This document shows, in pieces, positions 46,601 to 58,053 of a stretch of 64,000 nt of DNA. A program made the position numbers and the translations under genes. How positions within the stretch are numbered: position 1 is the stretch's first letter; every line of letters begins with the position of its first letter. Below the pieces are notes generated by a model, which saw only the letters and a program-made list of their open reading frames with translations, was not told where the DNA came from and made no database searches. Source of the DNA: Blastocystis hominis (taxonomy: Eukaryota > Sar > Bigyra > Opalinata > Blastocystidae); assembly GCF_000151665.1 (NCBI RefSeq), contig NW_013171866.1:558001-622000 (forward strand), given 5' to 3'.

Positions 46601-49600
46601 TTATCGAGTCTGGAAGAGCAGAAAACAGCCATGGAGCAGGTCGTCAGTTCGATTCAAGAGCAAATCCTTCAGAGCCGAGAAACGCTCGAGCAGCTTCAAA
46701 CGCAGCAGACCGAGCTGCAAGCCGTCGTCCAGCAGATTCTCAGCGAAGAGTCCGCCAATCCGCTGCCGCTTCGCTCCGATTTGGCTCCCAATTCCGATCC
46801 AAAACCCGATCAAGAGCTCAACTCGTCCGCGGACTCACCCGATTCTCTCTCCGTGGAGGCGCTAATCACGCAGATCAAGGCGCTGCATACGAACAATCTG
46901 CTGCTGAACGAAGTGATCGCGGACAGCAATCGGACGTCCAACGCCACGACGCTGCTGCTGAATGAGAAGAATGAGGAGCTCTACAGACTGAAGAACGCGC
47001 TCGCTGAGGCGCAGGCCGCGTTGGAGGCGCGCGGAAATGGTGGAAATGGAGAAACTGGGGAAGGCGAGGAGACAGAGAAGCTGCGGGAAGAGATCGAAGT
47101 GATGCATGAAATGATGGCGGAGCGAGAGAAACAAATCGAATCGCTGAGCCAGCAAGTGGAATTGTTGATGCAGCAGCGAGCCAATCAAAATCAAATCAAT
47201 CAAGAAAGTGGAAACGAAAATGGAAACGAAAATGTGAATGTGAATCACAATGAAAATGGAAATGAAAATGTGAATGTGAATTCGAATGTGAATGTGAATT
47301 CGAATGTGAATGTGAATCAGAACAATAATGACAATAATGATGATGAGTTTTCGAATCGATTGGAGTCGTTGGCTCAGCAGGAATCGGCGCTTCGCCAATC
47401 CCTGGCTTCGCTGCACTCCGAGAAAGAAGCCATCGAGGCATCGATCCGCACGCAGACCGAAGCCAAATCGAAGCTGGAAGGCGAGATCCTCGATCTTTCC
47501 AAAGAGCAGGAAACGCTCCAAACCGTCATCGCTTCCCTCCACGCTTCCCATCAAGCTCTCCAAGAATCCTTCCCTCCCTTGAACGCTGATTCCCGCGGGG
47601 AGGAGAGCGAACTGGAAGATCTGCGGAACGAAGTGAATCGTCTGCAGGGCTGCGAAGCCCAACTCCAAGAATCGGCCCGAATTATGGAAGAGCAAAGCCG
47701 ATTGATTGAATCATTGAAAGCCGAGTTGAAAGAACTCGAAACCACCATCACGCAGAAATCAAAGCGAATTTTGGAATTGCAGAATCAGATCGAAACGGAC
47801 TATCACAACCAGGAACCGCGGGAAACCTCCACTTCCGTTGCAGATTCCGCGGTTATCGAATCTGATTTGATGCAGAGTAGTTTCACTCCAATCAATTCTC
47901 GATCCATAGATTCTTTCAATGAAACTCCCGTTATGAATGAAACTCCCGTTATGAATGAGAATGAAACTCCCATCATGAATGAAACTCTCACCACAAATGA
48001 AACCCCCACCACCCATCCACCGAATTCCATCGAACCCAACCCCCCTTCCTTCAACGATATCCCCACAGATACCGACTCCATCGACCCGCTCGCCTCCCTC
48101 CCCGCGGGAGACGCCTCCCTCCTCTCCCTCCTCTCCTCCCTCCCCGCAGCGGACGGCGCGGACGGCGCGGACGGCGCGCAGTCGCCGCAGCCCGCCGCGG
48201 AGGAATTGTCGCTCGCGTCTCTCTACAAGCAGAGCCTGAAAGAGCTCGATTCTCTGCGCGCCGACATGCAGTCCGTACAGAAAGAACTGCTTCTCGCGCA
48301 GACCCTCGCCGAGAGTTTGCGCTCGCAGCTCGCCCAGGCCCACACCGAATCGGAGAAACGGAGAAACCAGGTCGTGGAGACGCAGAACGCGCTGGAGACG
48401 CTGAGCGCTGAGAACACAAAGCTCCGCGTGCAGCTGGAGGACCGCGAAGACGCCGTCGCCGCGCTCACCGAGGAGTTACGCCGCGTCGCGGGCGGCTGTT
48501 TGGCCGATGAAACGGCCGTGAAACGCCTGCAGGAAGCGCTGGCGGCGGAGCAGCAGGCGCGGAGCGAGGCGGACCAGCGATTGGCGGAGCTGCAGTTACG
48601 CGGGGATGTCGAAGAGGAGGCGAAGAAGGCTCTAGAGAGCCGGCTAGAAACTGCGGAAGCGGAGAATACCGCGGGGAAAGCGCAGATCGCGCAGTTGCAG
48701 AATCGGCTGGAGATCGTGGAAACCGAGTGGAAACGCAGCGAGGAAACCGCGGGAATGGCGCAAGCGGCGCTGGAAGCGGCGAAAACGGAATCGGCGCGGC
48801 TGCAATCGGCGCTGGCGGCTTCGGAGACGCAGTTACGCGCGATAACCGCGGAAGCAGCGGAGCTTCGTGGGGTTTCGGAGAGTCGATCGAAGGAACTGAG
48901 TGGGAGCTAGCTTGTTGGGTTGATAACGAATAGCGATGCTGCAGCTGCGCGTGCGTCGAGCGGACGATGTGGACAAGCAGCGGCTTCTGGACCAGGAGTC
49001 GCTCAAGCAGGAGCTGCAGCACGCGAACGATCGCGTGGACGGCCTCCAAGCGGAGCTGCAGCGGCTCCGCAGCGGGTCGCTGATCGAAACGCCGTCGGGA
49101 GCGATCAGCACGGCGAACCCCGAGGCGCTGAGCGCGTTCATTCAGTCGCTGCTGAGCCACACTTCCGCGCTGGAGGCGCGGCTGGAGGCTCTGCGTGCCG
49201 AGAAGGACCAGGAGCTGCAGGCCGTGCGGGAGGGAAAAACCGCGGCACTGAGCCAGAGCGCGACGCTGACGGACCAAATCGCGGTTATTCGGTCGGAATT
49301 GGCGTCGACGCGGACGATGAAGGAGGAATTGGAGACGCAGCTGCGGCGGAAGGAGGAGGAAATGGGGAAACTGCGCGAGGAGGATCGGTCGCAGCGCGAG
49401 GCGGCGCAGCAGCGAATGAAGGAAGAGTTGGAGCAGCTGCGGGAGGCGCTGAAAGAGGCGGAGAACCGCGGGACGGTGCTGGAGGAGCGAGTGCGGGAAG
49501 GGAAGGTGGCGCTGGAGAAGAGAGAGAGGTTGTATGAGACGGTGAAGGCGGCGAATGAGAAGCTGAAGCGGAATGAAGGCGTGTATCGACAGGCGATCGA

Positions 49601-49703
49601 GCAATTGAAGGGATGTTTGAGGGATCGCGAGAGTGAGCTGGATGAGCTGTATAGAGATATGAAATCGTTGAGAAATAAGAGGCAGAGTGTGTCTTCTGTG
49701 TAA
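43649..49703 (+). CDS. Giant coiled-coil protein (~1,969 residues)
   Basis: Five exons (43649-43859, 43892-44262, 44295-44388, 44436-48899, 48934-49703); introns of 32, 32, 47 and 34 nt all keep frame. After ~90 acidic residues, almost the whole protein is heptad coiled coil. Residues ~290-790 are repeats of (S/N)LNEEKEK-x2-NEL-x2-KKNELE-(N/S)EI. A break at 47180-47330 is Asn-rich (NENGNENVNVN), and another at ~47870-48180 is Thr/Pro/Ala-rich. Architecture resembles golgins, nuclear-pore Tpr or centrosomal scaffolds; no motif chooses among them. Composition shifts from AT-rich to GC-rich near 46100. Confidence 0.75.
44555..46090 (+). repeat. Internal segmental duplications in coiled-coil gene
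   Basis: The ~120-bp block encoding REKEASDLLNRKSELEREID...KNELENEIKELNEEK occurs at ~44553 and again at ~45517, almost identical; the block KSELEREIDELNEEKEQSL recurs at ~44810 and ~45850. Longer-range duplication or conversion overlies the short repeats. Confidence 0.85.
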
Positions 49704-49758
49704 TAGTAGTTGTGTGTTGAGGTTGTTTTTTACATCAACAAAAAGGTGTTACGGTAGA

Positions 49759-51992
49759 ATGAGTTCGGGGTCATATGGTCCTCCCGGAGTTGGTTCTCGA
49801 ACATCGCCGGCAACCAATGCCGTGGGAGCCAATACAGGTACATCTCCTATGGGATCGATGCCGAATCCGTATTCGGGTTACAACTATATGGGGATGCAAT
49901 ATTCCTATCCAAGTTATGGGTTTGAGTCATGGTTGCCCGTTTCACTTTCTAGAATGGTAAATTCTACTTCTATGTATTTAAACCCGTACGGGATGTACTA
50001 TAACCCGTATCAGCAACCTGCAATGTACTATGGCTATGGGTATCCTCAAAGCACTTCTCAGTCCGCGGCAACTACTGCAGCAAGTGCTCAGAACATGTAC
50101 TCCACGAGCTATGGAGCGAATTCGACGGTTTCCAGTGCTTCGTCCTCCGTTCCGCCCGCTTCAGGCTCTACTTCTACGGCTACCGCGTCTACAAACTATT
50201 CATGGTCTCAGCCGTCAGGAAGCACAACATCGACCATGGGAGGAGCTTAGTTTGCTTTTTCTGGCTTTTTTTGAATCTAGTTCAAATCCATTTGCAAGCT
50301 ACAATAAATCCGTTTTCGAAGCTCCTTCCTCCACAGCCCCCAAAAAGCGAGTCACCAAATGTAGTTCTTTTCTCTTCATTTCGCTCATTTTTAGTCGACA
50401 TCGTCCGGGAACCTCCCAGCGTCCCCGTTTCCGCCCCGCTCTCCCTCTCATCCCAATCCTCCTCCTCCAAGCCCTCCGTTTCTCAGCCTTCCTCCACCTC
50501 GGCAATGCCCAGCAGCTCGGCAGTTCCCACTGCGCCCTCCGATGGCAATCTGGACCCCAAAATGCTGGACAGCCTCTACAAAACTCCCCAATTTAAGCCA
50601 AAAACCCGATCCAAAGGACGATTTCGATCCATTTCGCGCTCCAAATCGCGTTCTCGATCGCGTTCTCGATCGCGTTCTCGATCGTATTCGCGTTCTCATC
50701 GTCATCACCGCTCTCGATCTCGATCTCGATCTCGATCTCGGTCTCGGTCTCATTCGCGATCATCCAATTCGCCGTCTTCGGATCCCTCCGATTTGAAAGG
50801 CGTTTCATCGCAGAAAAACGAATCTTCGATGCCTTCGAATTCGGTGGTTCGACGAATGACGCAAAGCGAAAAGAAGCAAAAACTAGCGAGCGAAAAGCGA
50901 AGATTGAAATTGGAGCTGCAGCAGGAAATGCAAACGCGCAAAAAGCGCTTCGCGGTGGATGAAACGCCTTCGAATTCGACGCACGTGACGGAGGTGGAGC
51001 CGGTTTCAGTGTGTTCGATCAGAATTCCTTAGAACTAGACGGACAAACCGATCGTGGGAACGCGAATGACGATGGAAAAGGAGTATTTCCGACTTACCAC
51101 CGTAGAATGTTCTTCGAATTCGACGAGAAATAGATCCCCACTCCCGATATGATTCGGCCGAAACCCGTTCTGCAGCAATGGCTCTCCATTCTCCACGACA
51201 AAATGGAGAAACAGGAGGTCTCGTACGAGTACTACTCCAATCAGATGCGAGCGATTCGCCAAGATCTCACAGTGGAACTCCTGTTCGGGCGTGATGGATA
51301 GGTGCAGCACATTCACGACGATTTCACGGTGACGGTGTATGAGGAACACGCGCGTTCTGCGCTGTGCAACGTAGATTCGAAGGAGATGTGGGAGATAGAA
51401 CGACATGAACGAGTTCAATCGGTGCCAAACGCAGCTGAAAGACTTGTATCAGCGCGGATTGCAGTCACAGAACGAAATCGAATTCGCGTGCTATCAGCTG
51501 CTCTACGGAATGTTCAGCCAGCAGCATTTGGACTGCAATGCGATGCTGCAGTCGCTGAAGGTGGAGCAGCTGAGCGATCCGCGCATCCGATTGGTTCTGA
51601 GCGTGTGCGTGGCGCTCCGACGCGAAGATTCCGCGGGGTTCTTCGCATTGTGGGATCGTTCGGATATTCCGTTCGAATGCCGTCATTTTATGAAGCAGTT
51701 CTTTAGGAGAGTGCGAACGACGGCGTTGCAGAGCGTTTTTTTCACGTAGAGATTGGAGGGAGATTGCGAAGGAAGGGTGAAACCGACGGTGTCGCTGGAG
51801 TTGTTGAAGGGTGTGATGCATTATGCGACGTTCGAAGAAGCGTTGGAAGAGTTGAAGCAGTTTGGAATTGTGTTTGAGAAGAAGATGGGCGAGGAAGCGT
51901 GTGAAAAGATGAGTATTGGGACTGCGGAGGGTCTGCGAATGATGCAGGAATTTCACCGGAATAATCCAGAACGAGGGGCGAAACTACTGTAG
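49759..51992 (+). CDS. LENG8/Thp3-like SAC3/GANP-domain protein
   Basis: At least eight exons with introns at 49926-49952 (27 nt), 50250-50280 (31), 50361-50394 (34), 51009-51038 (30), 51102-51133 (32), 51272-51301 (30), 51371-51398 (28) and one unresolved near 51740. The N-terminus is Ser/Tyr/Gln-rich (MYYNPYQQPAMYYGYGYP), then an Arg-Ser domain (~50640-50760). The C-terminus is diagnostic: [80 protein letters not shown]. These proteins pair with PCI/Csn12-type partners in transcription elongation, splicing or mRNA export. Encoded TAG at 51990-51992. Confidence 0.87.
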
Positions 51993-52401
51993 TTAGTAAT
52001 AATATTGTGAATAGAGTTTTGTGGTTTGATTGTTAAAAGAAATAAGCAAAATAAAGGGAAATAAAAGTGGATAGTTGATCTCAAGTGAGGATGGGACCAG
52101 AAAGTGTAAAAGCGAAAAAATGATGAAGAAAAGTATAGGTCTATGTGTGAAATGGTAACCTTAGCTTACGCGGACGTTGAAGGCAAAGTGTGTAAAACCC
52201 ATCCCACCATTTACGCGATTTTCGTAGGGGTTTCACGAGACTCCATGTCGACAATTGTGTCCACCCGTTGACCTCGTTCTCTCAAAGCAACTCCAGCTAG
52301 CCTGGAGTCGTTGATCGGTGTAATCAGGGGTTTAACACTATGTTGCGTTAAAACCGTACTACTCTTGGACGATCAAAGATTACCCCTGTTCACCGTGCTG
52401 T
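51993..52401. other. Host/element junction of copy F
   Basis: No gene seen. From ~52140 the sequence (e.g. TTTACGCGATTTTCGTAGGGG, and GTAATCAGGGGTTTAA...GATTACCCCTGTT, an imperfect inverted repeat at ~52318-52390) may be element terminal sequence. No match to the end of copy A was found by eye. Confidence 0.35.
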
Positions 52402-55400
52402 CTATGGTAAAGAGAGTAAGCCATACACTACTCCATGCTTTTCATCCACGAGGCAGTACATCTTGGGTCTGAGTCCCACGAACTCGGTGATGCGATGTCC
52501 GTTGTGCTCGTCCTTGAGTTTGGGTCCTAGCAGTTCTATGTCCTGTCCCAACAACTCCACGTTATCGAATGTGTTCTTGAGCACATTGTAGTAGAAATCG
52601 TGTATGATGTATTTGGACATGTCCAGAATGGCAAACCCGATGAAGAATGGCTTCTCCACCCTGCGCACCGGTGTATTCAGCTTGATGCCGATGAGATTCT
52701 CGGAATACATGGTAGTCCCGGCGATCATATCGTATCCATGCTTCTGAATGATTGCTTCACGTTCATTCCATGTGTTAGCGAACTTCACTTTCATCCGTTT
52801 CAACCCAGTCTCCACGAATTTGCCATAGGTCGAGTTTGCCAACAGCTTGTACAGGTTCTTCTCCACAGTGGTCTTGGACTTGGCTCGTTTCTCACTCAGC
52901 ATGTTGACATATTCGAAGATGAACGGTGCCTGCTTGAATCGAATGATGTGGTGAATGTGCGTGACACGATATCCCTGTTGAATGCCCAGTTGCAACAGTG
53001 AGTAATGCACGAGATACTTTTGACGAGGTACAAGATCGCAGATGAGCTTCGGTGTATTCACCTCTTTCACTTTGTCCACAATGTCGTTCTTCTCAGCGTA
53101 CTTCTTGATTCCATCGGAGTACATACCCGCCTTCTGTACGGGGAAGAATGGCAGATCATTGAACTTGTCGTGGAGTTCCACTGGTGCCTCGATATCACAC
53201 TCAATGAAGAATCCATACTTACCGAACGTCTTGAGTGATTGCACCCATCCATTCGGGTCACGATTGATCTTCTCCATCACTTCTAGTCGCTCAGGTACAC
53301 CCACCAACTCATAAGGCATCATTCGATGCATGGCTCCTCCATACAGGTTGTTGGCGTCCAGGTAGTAGATGCCTTGGGACGACGTTGCTTGCTCCTTGTT
53401 GGCAATGTTGACCTTGGCATGCCGTTTCACGATCTGTGTGATACCTCCTCGCAGGTTCTTCAACAATCGCATGAAGTCATCGATATCATTTGTTTCCATC
53501 AATCGAATGCCCTTGTTCTCATAGAATACACCCGTGCGATTCAAGAACACTTTCACCAGTTGTTTCTCGGCGAGTCCCTCATTCGCGTTAATGTGCATGA
53601 TGTACTGAGCCCACTTCCTTGCGAGGGTCATGAGGCTACTCTCACTATGATCGCCCTCCATTGTGACCTTCAAGAAGAGCGAATAGGCCATTTGTGGTGC
53701 TGTGATGTAATGCATGGGATCAACACCGAATGCATTCAGTGTGGTGTTTCGGAAGTGCTCGAATGCATCAGCCATGAGAGTCACATCGAGTACATTGTAC
53801 AATTCGTAGTATTCACCCCATGTCTTGATATCGAATGTCTTCCACAGCTTCACCATGTGATCATACTCATCTTGAGGCATCATCTCTCCCTTCATATCAT
53901 CAATGCATTGCTCGCGAGAAGGAATGACGGTATTGTTCAATGACTCGTACGACTTGATGAGACTGTAGAACATGGGTTCCTTCCGTGTCAACAAATCGAT
54001 GTATTCGTCATTCCACTGCTTGCCTCGAGACGGGCAGTACTTGCATAGTTGTCTTTTGGTGTGCACGTACAAATCGAGGTTGCCTCCAAGTGTCTGAGCC
54101 ACAATGGAACGCAGTGGACTGCTGATGAGCTTCAACGAGTCCTTGAATTGAATGCCATTGTATTCGATCTGCATCTCCTTGTCTTCAGTGGTTGGAATGA
54201 CTTCGAGATTCCCGCCAGGCATTGTTGCGATGATCTTCATGATGAATGTGAAGTCGTAGTGCGATCCATTGTGAAAGTAGACGGGTAGACGATAATTCTT
54301 CTTGTTGAACGAGAGTTGTAGGTTACACTTGGTGCAACAGGTGAAGATGTACTGCCGAGCTTTGAAGTTGCATATCCCTCCCTTCCCTGTGGTGTATTCA
54401 CCTGCCACATGTGCATGATGTCTAACCTTGTCGTTCTATAGTTTCTTGCGACAGAAGGGACACACGGTTGCTGAACGAAAGTCCTTCTCGACCTTCGATG
54501 TGCTCTCCAATGGCAATTCATCGAAGAGGTATGTTTTTACACTCTCTTGCAATTGCACGAAATACTCCATGAAAGGACGAAGATCCTCCTCGCTCTCGTG
54601 CGGTGCATGGAAGACTCTCAGTTGGGTATCAATGGCTGGAATGCGTGACACGGCTAGACAGGATAACATGATCGGCTTGTGTGTGTTCTTGTCATCAATG
54701 GCTGACTCGAAGTCAGCGTACACGACGACCGGTGCTGGCATTTCGTATCTCTGGTTGGTGAATCGCAACCTAGTCTCCTCGTTCGCCAAGTCGTACTCTT
54801 CGCTTTCATTGACGAGTTCTCGATGTGCTTGTACTTCGGGGTCATGAACGGCTTTGCGAGATCCGAAGAAGTCGTCACAGAATCTGCACTTCACGTTTCT
54901 TGCGAGATGTCTATTCTTCGCATCATTCTGTCGTGTCATGCGATGCTTGAAATCGCTCAAGTCCTTGATGTACAAGAAATGCTTGGGAGTGCCCTCGGGT
55001 AGATTCAGATCGTTCAAGAAGCAGAGAGAGAGAGGGAGACATGCTTTCTCCTTACCTTTGTACACTAGATCGCATGTGAATAAATCGAATTGCTCCTTCG
55101 TCTTATCGGTGTATCCAGGCAAGAGTGTGACCTCGAATACATTGAGAGAGACTTTCAGCAATGCCTCCAATGCGGCGAATTTCTCTTCACTATGATTGAA
55201 GGGTGCATTGTGGCGAATGTTTATCGCCTCCTCCACTTCGAAAATTGTTACTCCGAATACCTTGTACTTATCGGGTTGTTTCCACCACTTGTTGTACATG
55301 GTTGCATCGCCCATCTTGCGATTTGCAATAATCTTGTGCCCGCCTTCACTTGCCAGAATGAGACATTGTTGTAGGCATCGGTTGTCATTGATATTCGGGT

Positions 55401-56388
55401 TGATTACTGTACGCCTGATGACGAACGGAGTCGGATGTCTGTATCCCACGAATGTCCGTAGTGGGAACATCTCGATGTGGAAACCGATCCACCCATGGTA
55501 CACGAACCCACTTCCCTCCGTCTCCCGTTCTTCCACGGCATTTCTGTACCACTTCCGATACTCCTCGATCCAATCATCGATGCGTTCTCGGCGAACGATG
55601 CGAAGGTGTCCCAATCGATCATCGGTGAGGTTGAGAATCTTGGGATCTCCGTCATGTGTCAACATGAGGTTGTATGCCATGATGGTGACGAAACACTGGT
55701 TGTACTCGCGCATACCAGTCATGATGAACTTCTTCACGATCTCATTGAACTCCTCGCTTTCATCGAATACGAGGTTGATCGGTTCCACTTCCTCATCGCC
55801 CTTTTCACCCGGTAGTCGAACCCACAGTCTCTTGTCATCATCGTTATTGAGGCGGAAGTCCTTCTTGGTGCGCTTCTCATTCATCCATTCCTTGTACATG
55901 TCTCCTCCCACAGTGTGATAGTACGCGAGTGTATATCCCAGAGACAAGTCGATCACATCACTCAAACGCCCCTGTGAGACCTTGCGATCGAAGCGTTCGA
56001 ATGCCTTATTGCGTCTCATTTCACGCCTCTTCTCCACGGTGTTCAGGTAACCGGGTAGGTGACGTTGTCGCTTCTCACCTAATATGTGCCCATCCCGCTC
56101 GTACTCGAGGTACCGCTCGTTCCATGCCTTGCTTGCCACGTAGATGTACTTGTGCTTTCCCGCAGGGTCACTCACTCGTCTGTGCGTCACGCGCCCTTTA
56201 GGGGTTACTTGTTTCATCCCGAGTACCTTGTTCGACACATAGGCTCTCGAGTCAGGAATGGTCTGATCGGTGAACCTATCGCCGATCACGTAGTACTTGG
56301 CTGCCAATCGCTTCCAAGTTGGTCCACCGATTTTGATTTGTTTTCCGGTCTCAGGGTTGATAGTATAGCCAACGCGATGTGAACTCAT
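52402..56388 (-). pseudogene. polB: Protein-primed DNA polymerase B, inactivated
   Basis: One frame of ~1,328 codons starting in AATATAAATGAG and broken by TAG at 54436-54438. Visible parts: an N-terminal NPETGKQIKIGG adaptor-like box; exonuclease motifs VVYADFESA and YFHNGSHYDF; a zinc-finger region CPFC...HHAH...CCTKC; DNA polymerase motif A YLDANNLYGGAM; and motif B NLYKLLANSTYGK. The motif C segment (the family's Y-x-D-T-D-S) is absent: HDFYYNVLKNTFDNVELLG runs straight into the downstream KLKDE...ITEFVGLRPKMY block, so a deletion removed a catalytic aspartate region. The TAG splits the zinc finger. Both lesions argue for a dead gene rather than regulated readthrough. Confidence 0.88.
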
Positions 56389-56484
56389 TTATATTAGGGT
56401 CACAGAGTTTTTAAGTACCCAAAGTGAAATGATGTGAATTAGTTACAATGGGAAAATAGCATGGCCATCCGCGTCGTACTCGAA

Positions 56485-56859
56485 CTAATCAATGTCGACG
56501 TACTCGCTATCGCTAACCGAGTCACTGTCAAAGAACATCATGTCAATGTTCGGGTCTTTATCGTACGCCTCGGCTTCTTCTTTTGTCATTTTCACCCATT
56601 GTCCTTTCACGCGTCTGTAGTTGTCTCGGATCAACTCATTGAAAGCTGTGCCACCAATAATCATGAAACGATTGTTGGGAGAAAGCATTCTCGATTTGGG
56701 AACGTACTTCGTCGTACCCTCAGGCAATGGTTTGTCGTACAAGCGATTCAATTTCTCGTCGTACTTGAATCCACGCTTGAGAAGGTTCCAGAAGCGAACT
56801 CCGTTGATTTGAATTTCTCGTCCTGTATTGGGATTCAATGTGTGAGTAGGTCTATTCAT
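56485..56859 (-). CDS. 2-cysteine-adaptor-like small protein
   Basis: 124 residues. N-terminal THTLNPNTGREIQINGVRFWNLL matches the N-P-x-T-G-R-x-I-x-x-G-x-x-x-x-x-L box of viral adaptor-type domains and resembles the first 30 residues of the neighbouring polymerase (NPETGKQIKIGGPTWKRL), so the domain is shared or duplicated. The C-terminus is acidic (FFDSDSVSDSEYVDID). The start is ATTTAAATG. Upstream of polB on the same strand. Function unknown; protein-protein bridging is inferred. Confidence 0.55.
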   Translation of the reverse strand: MNRPTHTLNPNTGREIQINGVRFWNLLKRGFKYDEKLNRLYDKPLPEGTTKYVPKSRMLSPNNRFMIIGGTAFNELIRDNYRRVKGQWVKMTKEEAEAYDKDPNIDMMFFDSDSVSDSEYVDID

Positions 56860-56916
56860 TTAAATATTTATATATTTATATTTATCTCTTTTTACCCCAG
56901 TTCACGCCTTGATTAA

Positions 56917-57474
56917 ATGAAATACAAGAAAACAGAGAACAACACATGGTCTTCCCTGGTACGCACCTGTGAGGACGAGAATATCGAACTCGCCGATATC
57001 ATCATCCATACCAAGTATCCGATCAATTCCGAGCGTCTATTCGGCTTCAGTGTTCACACCCTGCAAGCAAATGTGAACTGTGGTTTGATCCTGCACGACT
57101 ATGATTGCATGGAGATGACGTTGGATGAAACTCGTCCTCCCTTGTTTACCGAGGATGAATGGGAATATCTATTGCCTCAATTGGAATCCAAAGGTCTGCT
57201 CGGTGTGCCTCTGAACGTCTTCGGCAGGACGTACTACACCCAACCCCACGTGGTGTCTGTGGAAACTGAGAATTGTGCGGTTTACTTCTTCTCCAACTAC
57301 TATATACGCGTGGTCTACAAGGTGGCAGATGATGAAGTGCCACCCGAGTTGTCCGATCTGTTCATCGATGATGGCACGTGTCTGAAGGGTGTGTACGTTC
57401 GTGCATATCAGCGACAAACGGGGGCAACTGTGTTGCCCCGGGGAGACATCGTCTCCCCCAAAGTAAATAAGTAA
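56917..57474 (+). CDS. Unknown element protein
   Basis: 185 residues, acidic, with no membrane segment and no recognised family. The start is GATTAAATG, divergent from the adaptor gene. The C-terminal GATVLPRGDIVSP is encoded by the double hairpin at 57419-57458, so the hairpin forms part of its C-terminal end. The next gene starts immediately after its stop (TAAGTAAATG). Confidence 0.55.
   Translation: MKYKKTENNTWSSLVRTCEDENIELADIIIHTKYPINSERLFGFSVHTLQANVNCGLILHDYDCMEMTLDETRPPLFTEDEWEYLLPQLESKGLLGVPLNVFGRTYYTQPHVVSVETENCAVYFFSNYYIRVVYKVADDEVPPELSDLFIDDGTCLKGVYVRAYQRQTGATVLPRGDIVSPKVNK
57419..57458. repeat. Double hairpin in element copy F
   Basis: GGGGCAAC-TGT-GTTGCCCC followed by GGGGAGAC-ATC-GTCTCCCC, flanked by CAAA (57415-57418, 57459-57462). 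Translated in frame. Confidence 0.86.
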
Positions 57475-58053
57475 ATGTAGTACATCTTCAGCAGCAATGA
57501 AAACAATTACACGTTCAAGAAGCTCGACAACATGCTCATCAACATGCCAGAGAACAACCGCAAGCATGTCCTCGTGCGTGAGACAATGGATAGCGTTCCT
57601 CCGTATTCGTGGGGCAGTGCTTCATGCATCGTGAAAGCGAACGAAGCATTTGTCTTCGAGTACACGCTAGAAGCTACCGAATCATTCAATGGCGAGTGGG
57701 GTGGTGATGGTATGCCACCTATGCCGTCCGGATCATACCTGGTGACCACGACTGTCATAACGTATCTTCCCGATGACATGTTCAACGATTGCGACTCAAT
57801 CGAATCGGTGGTTGAAAAGGGTTATTGAGTGCTAGTCACGTTTGACAATACTCCTATCCTAGACAGGCCATACATCGATACATTGAATAGTCTTGTATCT
57901 CATACTGGTTATGCTGTTGTAAATGTTGGTACCTCTCCTGTCCTTCGTACGTATTCGAATCTTCCTATCATGCTTCTCGGTGGTGTGAAGAGCATCACGA
58001 TCGTTTTCGAACACCTAGGGGACGCTTCATCTGCTTCTTCTGACTCCTCGTAA
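57475..58053 (+). pseudogene. Unknown element gene with two in-frame stops
   Basis: From ATG (57475, in AGTAAATG) one frame runs ~192 codons to TAA at 58053 but has TAG as codon 2 (57478-57480) and TGA at 57826-57828. Apart from these the reading is uninterrupted and protein-like (EYTLEATESFNGEWGGDGMPP, LLGGVKSITIVFEHLG). Single-base decay is the simplest reading. The last 59 bp overlap the end of the convergent integrase gene. No family recognised. Confidence 0.65.

Noticed and set aside
44134-47695. Minus-strand Ser/Phe-rich ORFs (up to 313 codons) opposite the coiled-coil gene
   Set aside because: They are the complement of GAA/AAG/TTG-rich coil codons; no independent signal.
52402-56388. 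TAG in polB as programmed readthrough or an altered genetic code
   Set aside because: The same gene has lost motif C, host genes use TAG as stop, and a neighbour has TGA too; decay is simpler.
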